64,000 nucleotides of DNA from the NCBI GenBank assembly GCA_905178155.1, contig CAJINV010000005.1:42254-106253 (forward strand). Direction: 5' to 3'. Position 1 is the first letter of the stretch. Every line of letters starts with the position of its first letter. A program made the position numbers and the translations under genes. Below, in pieces: positions 46,051 to 59,097 of the stretch. Under the pieces are notes generated by a model. The model was not told the DNA's origin. It did not search any database and saw only the letters and a program-made list of their open reading frames with translations. The DNA is from Amoebophrya sp. A120 (lineage: Eukaryota; Sar; Dinophyceae; Syndiniales; Amoebophryaceae).

Positions 46051-46682
46051 CTACTTATTTTGAAACGCCTCTATATAGTTTCACGGATCGGCTGAGCCGC
46101 AAGAGGACTCGCCTATCGCTTTCGCTTTTGTTCTGAGGACTTTACGACGGGTACGGATATCTTAAAAGAACAGGTCTGCTTACAGTATCTGCGGCCAGCG
46201 CCAGCTTCAAAAATCGCGTTACTGTAAAAGCTAGCAGATACCGTCACTACATCTTTCTAGTTTTGAAGCATTTCTTGTGCCGCGCAGAGTCAAAGGTTTT
46301 TATTGGCAGGCACAACACAATGCATTGTGAGACATGCATTGGTGCGACTTGATTGCAAATGATGAAATCACTAATATTCTAATAAAACATCGGTATGAAA
46401 GGTTTCTTGAGGACAAGTGCATGCGCACCTGCAGTGCAGCGACCACAATGATTCAAAGAAAATCTCCACACTGAGACCGAACCTGAAAGACTCAAAAAAT
46501 GCGAGTGGCGCCTTTACTTATACTTTTTGAGTCTACACAAAGCAATAAAATAAAGAAGTGAAGGACGAAGAGACCACGGAAAAAACACATCTCCCCCTGA
46601 GTCACCGAAGACAGCTTCAAAATGCCACATCCACTGTACAACTACAACTACCCGAGGAAGTAAGTAAATAGCTTTGCCTCCG
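46051..46682. other. Intergenic, nothing recognised
   Basis: Spacer downstream of the P5A ATPase gene. No open frame with a motif. Confidence 0.4.
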
Positions 46683-49600
46683 TTACTCGAAGTGCAGCAC
46701 GTTCCTGTCTTCGCTACGTTTCAGCCATTTTGTGCAAAACACCGCGAGTCCCCAAAAGAGCCCCGCGAGAAACACAAACATCAGGTGCCAATAGGCTTTT
46801 GTCTCCCCACGGTTTCCGCGTCCTAATACATTGTGGCGCACCGGTTCGAACATGAAAATGGCCTCGGTATCACCAGGTTTGTCAACTGCGATCTCGATTT
46901 CTGACAAGACCTGCAGATCATGAGTGATACTTGACGCCCCATCTCCGCTGCTGGGAACAAAGTCGGTGTGCAGCACAAGGTTTGCGACCGGCACCACGTC
47001 CATACCCCGTTCGTCGTGCCGCTTCAAGTGAATAGTTGGAAAAGTGTCGAGAAAGAAGCAGGACAGAGCCCTGCGTTGCGTCGGTTCCTGTACGCTCTCG
47101 CTCGGGTTGTACCCCTTCTTTAAGTGCACGAGCACGTACTGGCAACGAAAGTCGTTCTTCGTTGCCCGCACTTCCCACAATCTCCGGCAGTGGTCCGCGC
47201 ACTTGGACAGGGGGTCTCGATTTGCTTCTTCCAGATCAAGCCAACGGGCGTCTTGATTAGCACCTTCGTTTTGTGCGGCGTTGTAATTCAACCGGATTCT
47301 CTGTAATTCACTGCGGAGCATGCCCACCACGTGCTTGCCGCTGTTTTTTTCAGATTGCTGTGACAAGAAGTTTGACGAAACAAATGCAGCAACCTCCTCT
47401 CGCACGTTCGCGACGACAGCGCCCGGAATCTTCTGCAAAGGCGGAAAATTCATGGCTGGGCCGTGAAAGTTCGATCCCCACATGGCGGAGTAGGTGGTTT
47501 GGTCGCAGTTTAGGTTCCAGACACAGTTCAGGCCGCGGAATACAGAGAGGCCTGCCCTTGCGGCGTTTGGTGTTTTGATGATGACTTTCTTCATCTTCGG
47601 TTGGACATTCTCCTCGCCGTATTCACGACCCAGGCCCCCGAGCGGAATAGTACTCGCTGAATCCAGGTAGCTCACATGGACCACTGGTGCAAAAGCTTCT
47701 TGGGTTTGAACAAGCCTCTGCTCGTTGGTTCTTCGTTGGAGGAACGCCGTCCTATCCCCTCCTACTTCTTGTCCTTTTTGGTCTACTATTGTAGTTCTAC
47801 TTGACGCCGTTTCGCTGGAATCAAAAGTCGCTTCAATCAGCGGGTAAGACCACGACCACAGCACTGGCAACGACAGCAGTCCGAAGACGAGCAAAAACTT
47901 CTTGTTTTTCCAAAAGGGTTCCCGGTACTGAGATCCCAGATTCAACAGCACGCAGCAAGAAATCAGCATCCATTGCATCCAAAACGCGTTGCTGCTGGAG
48001 TCGAAGTTGTGCGAGCGACTCAAGGTGTCCGCGGGACCGAGGAAGTCATCGCGGAAAACTTGGACCGGCGCGTAGAAGTGGTTTTGCAAAATTTCGCTGC
48101 CAAAGAGCCAACCCGTTGCTCGAGTGCAAGCGAAGTGAGAGACCAGGTAGAGAAGGAGTTGCGCAGTAACCCAGATCAGGAGAGTGACGAGAAAGTGACG
48201 GTGCAAAAACTTCGCGGAGGGATTGATCAAAGAAGTTCCTGTTCCTGGTTGTCGTTGCATTGCGACACCCCCGTGTACCGGCGGCTTCAACTGCGCAATC
48301 GCAAACGGGAGTCCGAGGAAGCCCAGCGCGTCCACCCAGAACCAGAATCCCATCGGCATGAAGGCGCCGACAAGCTGAACCAAGAATTTCGGGCCGAGAC
48401 ACCAACTTAGACCCACGATGTTAAAGAAGAGCACAATGGTGACACAGTTTTCTAGACAAGCGCGGCCCTCGATCACCAATTTCACTACTGAATTGTAGAC
48501 GGACGGATCGGTGGCGACAAAAGGCGCAACCGCGGACACATTTGTAGTGGTTGCTGTACTTTGTAGTGCTGCGCCTGCGGGGATTTTCGTCGTCTCGTTC
48601 CTGTCCGGTTCACCTTTGTTCTCTACTCGGCCGCTGGTACTATTGTTCGTCTCTGCAGCACCACCTCCTTGTTCTGTCTCGTCCTCATTCTCCGGGGCCG
48701 CCGGCGTGCACATCGCGACGCCAACGTGCGCCTGCCGCAGCGCTGCGCTGTCATTACCACCGTCGCCACACATAGCCACCACTTTCTTGCCGTTACTCTG
48801 AAGGTGCTCGACAATTCGCTTCTTTCCGTCCGGCTTGGTGCGACCGAAAATGCGGATTCTCGGTAATATAATGGCCTCAAAAGTAACGTTTTCGGTAGTT
48901 CTAGTTGTACCCGCAGGATGCAAAGCATCACTTTCGGTGACATCACATCTGCTTGTCTCGTCGTCCTCGAGTTCGGTTTCGGGACAACCACTACTCGTGA
49001 CAAGCACGTTGTACGCAGCTTCCGTGACCGCAAGCACGATTTTCTTCTCCATCTTTTCGGCCCCTACGTGCTCCCGGTCCTCCGACCGGCGCAGGAGCGA
49101 AATCATTTCTACCGTCGACAGTTTTTTTGTCCTCGTGGTCGGCGGGGGTGCAAGTGAAGATGCTGATGCAGGAGCGTCGTCGGAGGTTGTACCGCAGGCA
49201 ACTACATCCTCTTCCCACAGAACATGTTCTTGTTCGCCACGACCAGCAATGCCAGCCACAATGTCCCCGACGAACACCCGCTCCTCGTTGTCCTCGACAA
49301 ACCCGCACTTCCTGCCGACCGACACACCCGTCCAAACCGCATCTCCCGTTATGGATTGCAAATTAATATGTCTGGGTCTGGAAACTTGTGATGCTGGTTT
49401 TTTTTTTTTTCTAAACTCTCTGCGCACGGATTTGCAATTTTTTCTTTTCTTTTTCTTTTCATTTCGCTGCTTTCTTTTGATTTTTTTTTCCTTGATTTTT
49501 TTTTTTTTTTCTTTTGATTTTTTTCATCTTTTGACTTTCTTTTCTTTTGATTTTTTTTCTTATCCATCGCGCAAAAAGCGGTGGGCGTTTCACGAAGAAG

Positions 49601-52600
49601 AGCGCGGTTTTGTTCGGCGTTCCCGAGGCCTTAGGCCGTACCTTTTTGATAAGATCCGCAAGCTCCGACCGCATCCCGGTCCTCGCCCAACTCCGACCTT
49701 GTATCCTGCCATTGTATCCTGCTCGACCTTTGTATCCTGCTCGACTTTGGCTGCGGCCCGTAGAGAGTCCTCCGGCCAGTAGCAATTCATTCTTTCTCTT
49801 CACTATTGTCGGACAAACAGCGCACAACTTTCAGAATTTGCTAAGTCACAAGAAGCGAAGGAGACACACAGACTGATTTCTACTACCTACACGCTTAGAG
49901 ATTGATCTACTTACGGCCCCCTTGGCTATTTGTTCCCCGCCAGCCTCTGCTGGAAAAAAAAGAAGCGCACGCCTGTGAGATTTGAGAAATGGCACAGCTG
50001 GTGGGGGGGGACCACAGGAGTCACCCCCCCGCAAGCTGCGCAGGTGTTGAAGTATCTGCTGCTTATCTTCACATGCACTATCTTTATTCACGTCGAAGTG
50101 CTTCCTTTCAGAAATACGAAGCGCTTTGTTTCAAAAAAAAAAAAACGAAGTGCTTTCTTTCAAAAACGAAGTGCTTTTTTGTGTTGCGTAGCATTAGCAT
50201 AACTTAACTACACTTTTGGAACTTGTGATGCTACTTTTGGAACCTACATATAAATCAAGCATGCTCTTTTGGAACCTAACTTGTAATGCTAGCTCTCCAT
50301 ACCTAGGAAATCTGTATTTCATAGCCAACAAAAGTCGCAGCCTCTTTTGTACACGCAAAAACTTGTGATGCTGGTTTGTGCATGGTGGGCGCACTGCGTT
50401 ACGCAGCCACGCACGACAAGTTTCTGAGCTCCCATGTGTTTCGCTTCCCGCATGACAAACTGCGTTTTTGCACGACAGGTAAGAGGCTGCTTTCCTGCTC
50501 ATGCATGCCAGATGCAAGACTCATGCGGGACAAGCATGACAAACTTGCATTCTTCCAGGAGACCCAGACATTTTTACATTTGATACCCGTGATCATCACA
50601 CAATGCACGCCGTTTGCCTTCAACCAACGAATCGCCATCGGGGACTCCGGCTTCAGTTCGTTTCGGAAGAGAATGAGGCCGAGAAACTCCAGATCCTTTT
50701 CCGCCCGATCGCGTAGGGAAACGAAGGTCCGCGCCGCGGACGTTGTTGGCCGTCCCAAAGCACGAGAAGTAGAAGCGCTGCGAGGCAGGCGGATGAGGCT
50801 ACCGTCCCGGACGGTTTGATGATCTTCACTGTTGTAGTGCTGGGACGTAGTAGCAAAAACTCCAGTTTCGGGATACACGCTCGCAACACCACCGTTATTT
50901 ATTTCTCGTCGTAAGTTGAACTTTCTCGAGGAGGCTCCGTCTAGCTCTAGCAACTGCTGTCGGTGGTCCGCACGGTAATATCCAGCGTCAGTCATAGACT
51001 TGGCGCAGTATATTTGCGATATGGTGCTTTTGCTTGCGGAGGCTTTGACCTCCATGTCCGGGGTTGACGACGGGCTGCTAAGGGAAGGGACTGGGTCCGG
51101 TGTTGTGAGAAGCAGTTGATGAACGTTGTTTTCATCTACGGGATCGTGGAGAGCTTTTATGCGCCGACAAGAACGAGTACGACGATCAACCAATTCTTCT
51201 CCGAGATTCTCCGTGGAAGAATGAGCATCGTTTTCGACTTTCATCTGAGGCACCACTGTACGACGGTCAAAAACTTCCACTTCGAAGGTGGCTGCAGCGT
51301 CGTGAAGACCTGAACCTGTATCGAACGTGGTTTTCTCCGCTCCTCGTCCTCCGTTTCCGGTTTGGCCAGCATCTTCTGGAGTTGTGAATGAACCACGAAC
51401 TACTTTTTCGTCTTTCTTCTTCGCTGCGGCACGGAGCTCCTCCTGAGCCTCCCCCCGGCCCCGCTGCCCGTCCGAGTCCGACGCGGGAGCCCAGATTTTC
51501 CCCATGCCGGTCTCGTGCCAGTACGCGAGCTTTTTCTGTGCCGCCTCCACCAGTTTTTTCTTGTCCTCCTCCAAATCCGCTTCGCTCGCAACCGCGAAGT
51601 AATTTTCCTCCGCAACAGACGGCAAAGATTGCAGCACCGCACCAGCGAGCCGGGTTGCGGTTTCCGTGCCCCGTGTCACGACGGACTGCAAATCCCGAAG
51701 GTTTTTCACATCCTCGTCTTTATTTTCTTGCTCACAGTCGATATTTACTTCATCCGACACAGGTAGCTCTGCACCTTCAACAAGCGTGGGAAGAGGAGGT
51801 CGAGGCTCGAATATTCTCTTCATCTGAGGAGCATTATCCGTCGTCGTTTTCAGAGATTCCCAGTCCTTGATAAACCCAGCTTCATACTTGTTGACGTCAA
51901 GTAGTTCCAACGATTCGATTCTCTGCTGCAGGGCTTCGACCTCGGAATTGTTGCTCGCCAACTCGTCTTCGTCGTCGTCCACATCCGGATTTACTTCGAA
52001 GTGGTCGCGGAGCGTCGTCGTCGCGCCAAGCCCCGGGTAGTACTGCAGTTGGTCACCCGTGCTGCCACGCTGGAGAGGACGGCTCGTTGTTGTACTGCGG
52101 TGCCTGCGTTGAATGGTTTGTTCTGTTGAGACTTCTTTTGCTGTACGAGCGTTGTTTTGTTCATGTTGGTCCTGCTCCGCCACTTTCGCTTCGTCATCGT
52201 CTCGCTCGTCACTGCCACCCGTAGCCTCCGCTGTGCCGTCGATGGTGCCCTCCTCTGCAGCTCGGGGAGAAAGTAGAGCAACCTCGACGGCATCACAGTT
52301 TTGTATTGCAACACGCTTTACTTTGCTCTGACAGTCTTTTCGTCTTTTCCTTTTGTGGCTTGGCGACAGGAGAGCTTGCTGAGGCACCACGGCGGGCTCT
52401 GCACTTACTTCTACACGACCACGATCTTGCTCATAATTATTCCCACGCGATGCTAGTACCGCACCTGCCTCCGCTCCCATTGGGATCAACGTTCCCTGTG
52501 GCGCGCTCCCAGAGGCTGAAGAGAAACTCTTCTTCGCGATCGCGAGGGTGTAGAACCCCTGCTTTGAAAAAGCCCGCGCCTGCGCAGAAAGATCGGGCGG

Positions 52601-55600
52601 GAGAGTTTCCGGTTTGCAGGCGCGGCTGATCTTTTCAACGGAGCCCTTTGCGCAGACGAAGTACTCACTGATGTTGTGTAGTTGCTCTCCATCTCCGACG
52701 TGTAATCCGTGTGCGTTCTTAGTGACAGCGTCACCGTAATTCCAAACTTTTCTTCCGAAGACTGACTGCAACACGCGGCGCTGGTCGAATTCCCACCGTT
52801 TCAGTACTTGAATCTTTTTCTTCTTCTGCGGCATCTTCCCTTCTTGCGGAAGATGGTTTTCTTGTTCCTGCGAATCACAAGCCTCGGCTTTGCGCCGCTC
52901 CGGCGGCACAAACTCAAACAGTATCTTTTTCGAGCTGCTCGGTGGATTGTTGAAGATGTTATTTGCACTAGAAGAAATTTCGGCCCCCGCGTCAGGCAAG
53001 TTCCCGTCATTCGACCGCCCTTCCACAGCTCTCACCGTTTGCAATCCGGTGGCACGGACCCGGCTCGCGGCGGAAGGAACTGGAAAAAAATTCGTCGGAT
53101 CGCACAGGTCGAGATGGATCGCGGACGCGGACGCTGCGGATTTGCTATTTTCCACTGCAGCAAAATTCTTTGTTTCTTGCATGGCAACACGCTGGCGCAC
53201 CTCTTTTCCAGCGATAGGAAATAACGCTTGGTCATTGTTTACACCCGGCAGAAGTGTACTCGCGCTCGCGGGGGACGCCGAGGGAATAACGAAACCCGTA
53301 GCAACGTCATGCTGCAGCAGCATCGCCGTGCAGGCATCATCAAACTGCGTTGCCTCCGCGTGCTCCACAGTAACCTCGTTGCTTTTCCATCCGAGCGTCT
53401 TGACCAATTGCCGCTCTACCGGGTGCCCCACGGTTTTCCCATCGACCTTCTTTACGCAGTGACACACCGCCATAGCCTCCAACAGTTCCTCCGCGTTTTC
53501 TGAGGTTTGCAACCGCTTGTTGAATTCGTATGCAGATTCCGTATCTTTCAGAAGAACCAAACGCATGGCACTTCTCCCTTCGGTACTATCGATAAAAAGA
53601 CTCTCAGATCCCTTGTGTAAAAGATCACTGGAGTGAGCTGGTGCGCCGGCCAAAGCGAGTAGATGATCATGTTGCGCCGTCGTGCTGTTCTCCACTACCG
53701 GTGGTGCCCCCCTCATCCTCGTGGTCCACGTAGCAACGCCGTAGAATCGCATTTTTTCTTCAGTCACTGTGCCAGTCTTGTCGAACGCAAATATGTCGAT
53801 GTTCCCGGTGACTGGGATGCGGTGTTTGTCCATCACGAAGAGCTGCAGTTCCGTTTCCAACCGCTTTCCGCTCTCCAAGCACGCTGTGCTTAGCGCGATC
53901 GGCATGTACGGTGAAGCCAGCATCATCAGGGTGGTTAGCGCCTGAACGAGGATCACGTGGATTTCCGCGAGAGACGGATTGGTCAAGAACAACATGCACA
54001 TAGTGACCGGCGGGGCGACGAAGACCGCAGTGAAGGTGTGCCAAACCTTCAAGTGCGTATCAAAGTCATATCTTTTTGAGGGGTCGTTCGTCGCGGCCTT
54101 ACTGAACAGGTGGCGCACCGCGTCACCGCGGATCGTGCCAACGCCGATACCTGGAGCATTTAGTTATGGAGGAGTGCTGGGCCATTGCAATTAACACAGA
54201 AACGGAACAAAACTGCATTGATGTTGTTCTTCTATGCTAATTTTCACTTTAGCAGGGACCCCATTATTAGTAAAAACAAAAATGATGCAAGAAGAAATAA
54301 CCAAACAACAGCCATATTACCTGTGACAACTGCTAAACTGCCTGTTTCCGCGGCCAGCAACGTCGTGCCGGCATGCAGAACATGCCGCTCCGACTTTGGC
54401 TCCGGGTATTCTCCACGCTCTTCAAGACTCAAGTAGCTGACCTTCTGCAACGGTAGCGACTCTCCAGTCAAAGCAGCCTCGTTGACTAAAGCCCCCCCTC
54501 TAACAAGCACGCAGTCTGCTGGAATGATATTCGGCATACTGAAAGCGGACCCGCATGCTTCGCGTTCGTTAGTTGTATTCTTTGCGCCCTTCAAAGAAGA
54601 GGCAGTGCCAGCAGAATTGCCTTGATGTTGCGCAAGACTCGACAAATCCACAATGTCACCCGGAAGCAAGTCTTCCGCAGTAACTGCTTTGTAAATCGGA
54701 GGACCTGCAACTCCTGCGACCGGAAAAGCACTCGTCCGGACAGCGGACCCAGCGCCATCATTCACCAACTTCCGCACCAAATGCCCATTGCCACTTTCCA
54801 CGAATTGCAGCAGCTGCGCGTGCGAGTTTTTCGCTGTTCTGGCCTTCCAGACCGCGACCGCTGCGAAAAGAAATACGTAGGTCGCCGCAACTGGCCAGTT
54901 ATCAATGCTGAACAGCAGCAAGCAGATCAGCCACTGTACTGCGTAAATGACGTTGCCCTGGATCTCGGAGAGAAACGACTCGACGAAACTCAGCGCGGGA
55001 AATGGAATCTTGTTCTGCCCGTACAGGTTTCGAAGAGCGTTGTCAGCAGTCGTCCCAGCAGGAGCGTTCTGCGGACCATCTCCAGTGTCGGCTCTGGCGT
55101 GCTCGGTTTTGGAGAGAGAAGACGGCAACAGCTCTGTTTGCTCTTGTGCATGTGGAGGTGCAGCCATAATGGCTTGCAAAAACAGGTACGGATCTATCTT
55201 GGAACAAGCGACTACCGCAGGCGCACCACCCGCAGGGCTAACATCATCGTCTTCGGCCGCTTGCACTTCTTGCAGCGCTATGGCATCCAGAATCTTCTTC
55301 GCAGTGTCTTCACCCATGCTCGTCCTACTTCCCTTGAGCTTAGCCTCGAAATATGTCCTTGCACTCACACGTGTGTACTCCAGCCTGGGAATGACCGGCT
55401 CGAATTGAAAATTATGTTTGTCGGCTTGCTCGTTATCGGAAGTAGAATTCGTCGCCTTAAAAACATCGTCGTCGTCGCTACCACGCCTTGTTTGCTGTCT
55501 CAGTTCGTAGCAGACACAATCATACTCGAACCAACGCTTCGTCGCTGAACTCGGACCACGACCCTGGTGAAACTCGTGACAAGCACCGTCTGCATCGTCC

Positions 55601-56471
55601 CCGCGGCGGCCAGCTGCAAGACTAGGCTCAGAAAGCACTTGCGCTTGTTCTACTTGCACGACCGCGTACTCCGGCGGCCTGGTCCGACTTGCGACCCCAC
55701 CTGCACGCAAGCTTGAGCAGGGGAGGGACCAGCAGTGCTTTTCTGATTTATTTTTTTTTCTACCGTGTTTCATCTCAGAGTTGTACCCTTCGTCGTCCTC
55801 TCCTTGGTCGGAATAATTCTCGCTGTCCGCGCACTTTTTATCAAACCGCAGCCTGACCACGGTCGCGTCTCGCAAGTCTTCCGCAACTCCATACAACCGC
55901 ATCTGCAAATCAAACAGGTAGTGCAGCAGCACCGAGCCGAAACAGAGGAACCAGTAGACCAAAAAGGCGCATCCGCACCTCACATCCTCATGCTCCTCAC
56001 GCGGGAAGTCCCAAAGGAACAGCTCGTTCGCAACCCAGAGAGCGGCATCGGAAGTCTTGCTGAAGTAATGGACGAACAGGACACACAGCATCCCGAAGAG
56101 CATCCACGCTGTGCCGACATAGAGCAGGACGGAGAGAATCCTCGCCTGGGTGGTCCGTCGAAGGCCGTCGAGGTGGCACCAGGAAGTGGACGCGGTGATC
56201 GAGGTCTTGTTCTCGGCGGCCCGTTGCTTCATGATCCTCGCTGAAATTTCCTCCATCAATCACTTCCATGGGCTCTTCGCTTTTGCTTTACTCCATCAAT
56301 CACAATTATCTGGAGCCGCAGGTAGCACACAAGCAGCAACACGGCGAAGAGCGTTGTCGGTAACAGGAAAAATACTGACGGCGTCAGTAAATCGCTGCAA
56401 CTTAATTCGGCAGAAGTTCTTGGTGGACCCCCCGGAGGGACGTCCTGCGAGGGCCCTCGTGCGGCACTCAT
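46683..56471 (-). CDS. Giant P5A-type P-type ATPase
   Basis: 2,778 residues from exons 56471-56292, 56250-54321, 54150-50586 and 49344-46683; exons sum to 2,779 codons. Motifs: YGQNKIPFPALSFVESF near 470, VNEAALTGESLP (actuator), VVTG-IGVGTIRGD across a GT-AG intron, RIPVTGNIDIFAFDKTGT (phosphorylated Asp near residue 828), MITGDAVWTG across the introner, GDGGNDSAALRQA near 2095, then several membrane segments. The YGQNK..P and RIP..G segments fit the P5A branch (ER Spf1/ATP13A1 type), whose known members dislocate mistargeted membrane helices. The usual PPELP of M4 reads SPYMP here. About 900 extra residues, acidic and Ser/Thr-rich, lie between DKTGT and GDGxND. A long loop near the C-terminus is also extra. 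The first intron (56251-56291) is only 41 nt. Confidence 0.87.
49350..50585. mobile_element. Composite introner, family A, 1.2 kb
   Basis: TATG...GATA ends, flanked by perfect CCCGT duplications, with family A terminal repeats (AATATGTCTGGGTCTGG at 49365; inverted GAGACCCAGACA near 50571). It is about 4.5 times longer than its relatives. The word AAACTTGTGATGCTGGTTT occurs at 49382-49400 and again at 50359-50377, bracketing about 960 bp of foreign content: a T-rich tract (49393-49565), GTATCCTGC repeats (49697-49741), AACGAAGTGCTTT repeats (50100-50180) and CTTTTGGAACCTA repeats (50212-50280). Removal joins VMITG to DAVWTGVSVG in frame. Confidence 0.85.
54151..54320 (-). other. Canonical GT-AG intron in P5A gene
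   Basis: 170 nt, GTAATATG to CTCCAG on the minus strand. Joins LAVVTG to IGVGTIRGD, as expected for P5 ATPases. Confidence 0.8.
56251..56291 (-). other. Candidate 41-nt GT-AG intron with direct repeats
   Basis: Starts GTAAAG and ends GATGGAG on the minus strand. The 13-bp word GTGATTGATGGAG occurs just before the donor and again at the acceptor end, so the intron is nearly one repeat unit of a local duplication. Removal joins LQIIVIDG to EISARIMKQ in frame and gives the protein an N-terminal membrane segment. Confidence 0.55.
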
Positions 56472-57608
56472 GTTTTCCTTTGCTAGCGGGATGCGCTAGC
56501 ACTGGCTTATTTCGCCGGGTCGATACAACTATATAGATACTTCGAACTTGATAATCGAAAGGTTCAAAAACGGCAGGAGGCTGATAGCAGAATCTCAAAT
56601 AATGTCAAAGCGGAAGTCGTAGGAGGTGCATGTAACGACAAATACTTAATTGGGTCGGGTTCTAAACGATTGCGCGAAAAAATCGCCCAAGCCCGTGTAT
56701 GTCCGTACGACGGGAGAAGAAGTTCAAAGTTCGTCACGAAAATTCAAATTTATTTGCGAGAAGCAAAGCTCATGAGCGAAGCATGCGGGGGTATGCAAAG
56801 TGGATGAAATGCATTATATTTGTTTTTCAATTGGGAAATCTTTTCCGGGCAAGGCCGGTCCCGGTCGCCGAAATGGGCGTTGCGTAGTCCAACCTGTAGA
56901 AATTTGATGACAAAAAAAATTTTGAAAGATAGACTGGATCTTCAATCTTTCCCAAAAACGGACTCAACAGTCACATGTCGTGCATCAGGAAGATACACAG
57001 AAGAGACCGTTCGCAAGAAAGAGAAACATGACTCACTTTTTTGTTCCAAGATCTCCTTCAATAGACTTGATTTCATATTCGTTTTCGATTTTTTCCCTGA
57101 GAGAAATTTCGCAAGTCGTGCATCTTCTGGATCAGAAACTCAAACTTCTGAGTGAACTCTTGTTGCAAGGGGACCTTTCTTGTGAGAAAGTGTCGAGGCA
57201 GATTCATTTGATCTTCGTGCGCGTGGCCCGATAGACATAGAATCGTCAAGATGCATGATCCTCTTCTTCTTCGTCACGAAGGACAAGAAAATGGCTGATG
57301 TAAAAATTACTCGCAGGAATGCGCCGATTGCACAGCACAGAACAGTATCTACTTTTACACCCGACCGCGCCATCCGTCGGTATCGGAGTCGCCGTAAGGT
57401 TAAAGTTTCTTGCCGTATCTTCGATAACATCAAACAAGTTTCCACTTTTCAATTGTACATGGTCAGACACAAGTCAAGTCCAAAGGTGGATCGTACATGG
57501 CCAGAAATTATGAGATACAGGTTGCCAAAACGAGGCTTGCTCAAGTGCTAAGCTAATGCTCCTTGATGCCAATGTCACTTTTTCTTTTCGAAAACTAATC
57601 CATGTCTA
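56472..57608. other. Intergenic, nothing recognised
   Basis: 1.1 kb between two minus-strand genes. No supported open frame; no introner terminal repeats. Confidence 0.4.
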
Positions 57609-58629
57609 TCACCACCTTCTCTGTTGGATCACGATTTTGCTGTAGAGAAACCGCAACATCGCGTCTTGCTTATATTCGCTATCCACCATCACGTATCCAA
57701 GAAAAAAACTGTGTTAATGTAAGTCTTTTGGGAAAACAGCATCACAAGTTTGTCTGCCATGACGGAACAAACTTGTTATGCGCAGATACAAAGGGAAAAC
57801 ACATAGGAAGCGAGCCGGTCATGCATGTCGAGCATGACAAGTGTAACTGTTTGGCATTTTCTGCATCACAGATTTACACTTACACAGTTTTTTTCTTGGA
57901 TACCATGGCCGCGTTCGCCGGGAATTTGATATCCCCGTACCCACCCTCCTCGTCCTTCGCTATCGCTGCCGCCTCCCGCTCCATCTGCACTTCCCGTCTT
58001 GCCGCTTCCTTCAAATCATCGTCCTGTTTCTGCGCCCGCTGGATCTTCCAATCCTCGAAGCTGATTTTCTCCTTTGTTTCCACTGTTCTCGCAGCGATGA
58101 AAGCGTCGAACGGGTCGGAAACGTCGTCATTCACCCAGAATTTCGGGGCGGAAGAGAACGCTTTGGATGTTGGGGGAAGTGCGACGTCTCGCTGCTTGTT
58201 CAAATAGTTGATCACTGGTGGTTTTCTGAAGCGGGGCTCCTCTGATAAATCTTCATAATCTGCTTCATTAATGTCCACAACTCTCGTGGTTGGGAACTGG
58301 AGTTCGGCCTCCTTCCGCTTCTTTTCCTTCTCGGCTTCTATTCCCTGTTTTTCCGGAAGCTGGATTTCGTCGTCGTCGCCGAACAGAATTTTCTCGCCGG
58401 TGAGGAGGACTTCTTCTTTCGGAACATCGGTTATTCCGAGGTCCTCCAGTTTTTGCATATAAGCGTCCTGCTTTTTCTCTAACTTTTCGATCTGCTTGTC
58501 CGTGCCCTCGCCCGCGGTGAAAATCCGCTCCGGTTCGAATTCGGTGTTGAGCAGGTCCCGCATTTCCATCGTGGAGGTGCGGGAGAGGTCCCGGCTGGAG
58601 GTGCGGTGGACGGTGGTTGTGGCCGCCAT
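57609..58629 (-). CDS. Charged helical protein with hidden last exon
   Basis: 268 residues from exons 58629-57903 and 57688-57609. The ATG at 58629 (MAATTTVHRTSSRDL) follows a good acceptor-like CTTTCAG, so a 5' UTR intron is likely. The protein is rich in Glu, Lys and Asp with predicted coiled stretches (EKLEKKQDAYMQKLEDLG, IEAEKEKKRKEAEL, AARREVQMEREAAAIAKDEE). No known domain was recognised. Read without splicing, it would end in MVSKKKTV inside the introner. Removing the element plus one flank copy gives KFPANAAMVVDSEYKQDAML and ends in VIQQRRW. Function unknown; cytosolic or nuclear by composition. Confidence 0.7.
57694..57902. mobile_element. Introner-like element, family E
   Basis: 209 bp, TATC...GATA ends. 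The terminal repeat TATCCAAGAAAAAAACTGTG is inverted at the far end. Flanks TCACG and CCATG agree at three of five positions, so the duplication has diverged. The interior has GCATCACAAG, GCATGACAAG and CTTGTTATGC, as in the other families. Excision by the same rule as the other elements keeps the host frame open. Confidence 0.75.
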
Positions 58630-58734
58630 TATGTCGGCCGTGGTGCTGAAAGGAGTATACAAGAAGCAAACTGCACTATCACACCCTGGTCTGGGTTCGG
58701 AAACAAAAAGGAGAGGTGAGCGCAATCGAAACAA

Positions 58735-59097
58735 TGTTACGAAATAGTTTGATAAAAAAAGACGTGAGACAGAACCTTACAGCTCCCCCTCCCCAGATCT
58801 GCTTGAATGACGACGCAAGAACGACATGCTGACGACTGAGAAACCTTGGCGGCCCGAACCCTGACGACCACGGCTAGAGAACTTTGACTTCACGAAAATT
58901 GTTACGTACTACAGGTACAGTGACAACTTCCAAGCCAAGCAGCGTGTGCAAAAAAAGTAGAAAAGCATGGTGTCACACACGAACGTAACAGAAGCACAAA
59001 CGTGAAACGGATTGTCCTGCGCAGTTGCACGACTGCTTTTTGCTTTGTTTTACTTCCTCGACTTTAATCTTCTTCCCTGCCGCGAAGGTATGATTAT
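58735..59097. other. Intergenic, nothing recognised
   Basis: Short spacer between the charged helical protein and the first gene of the tandem cluster. No motif seen. Confidence 0.4.
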
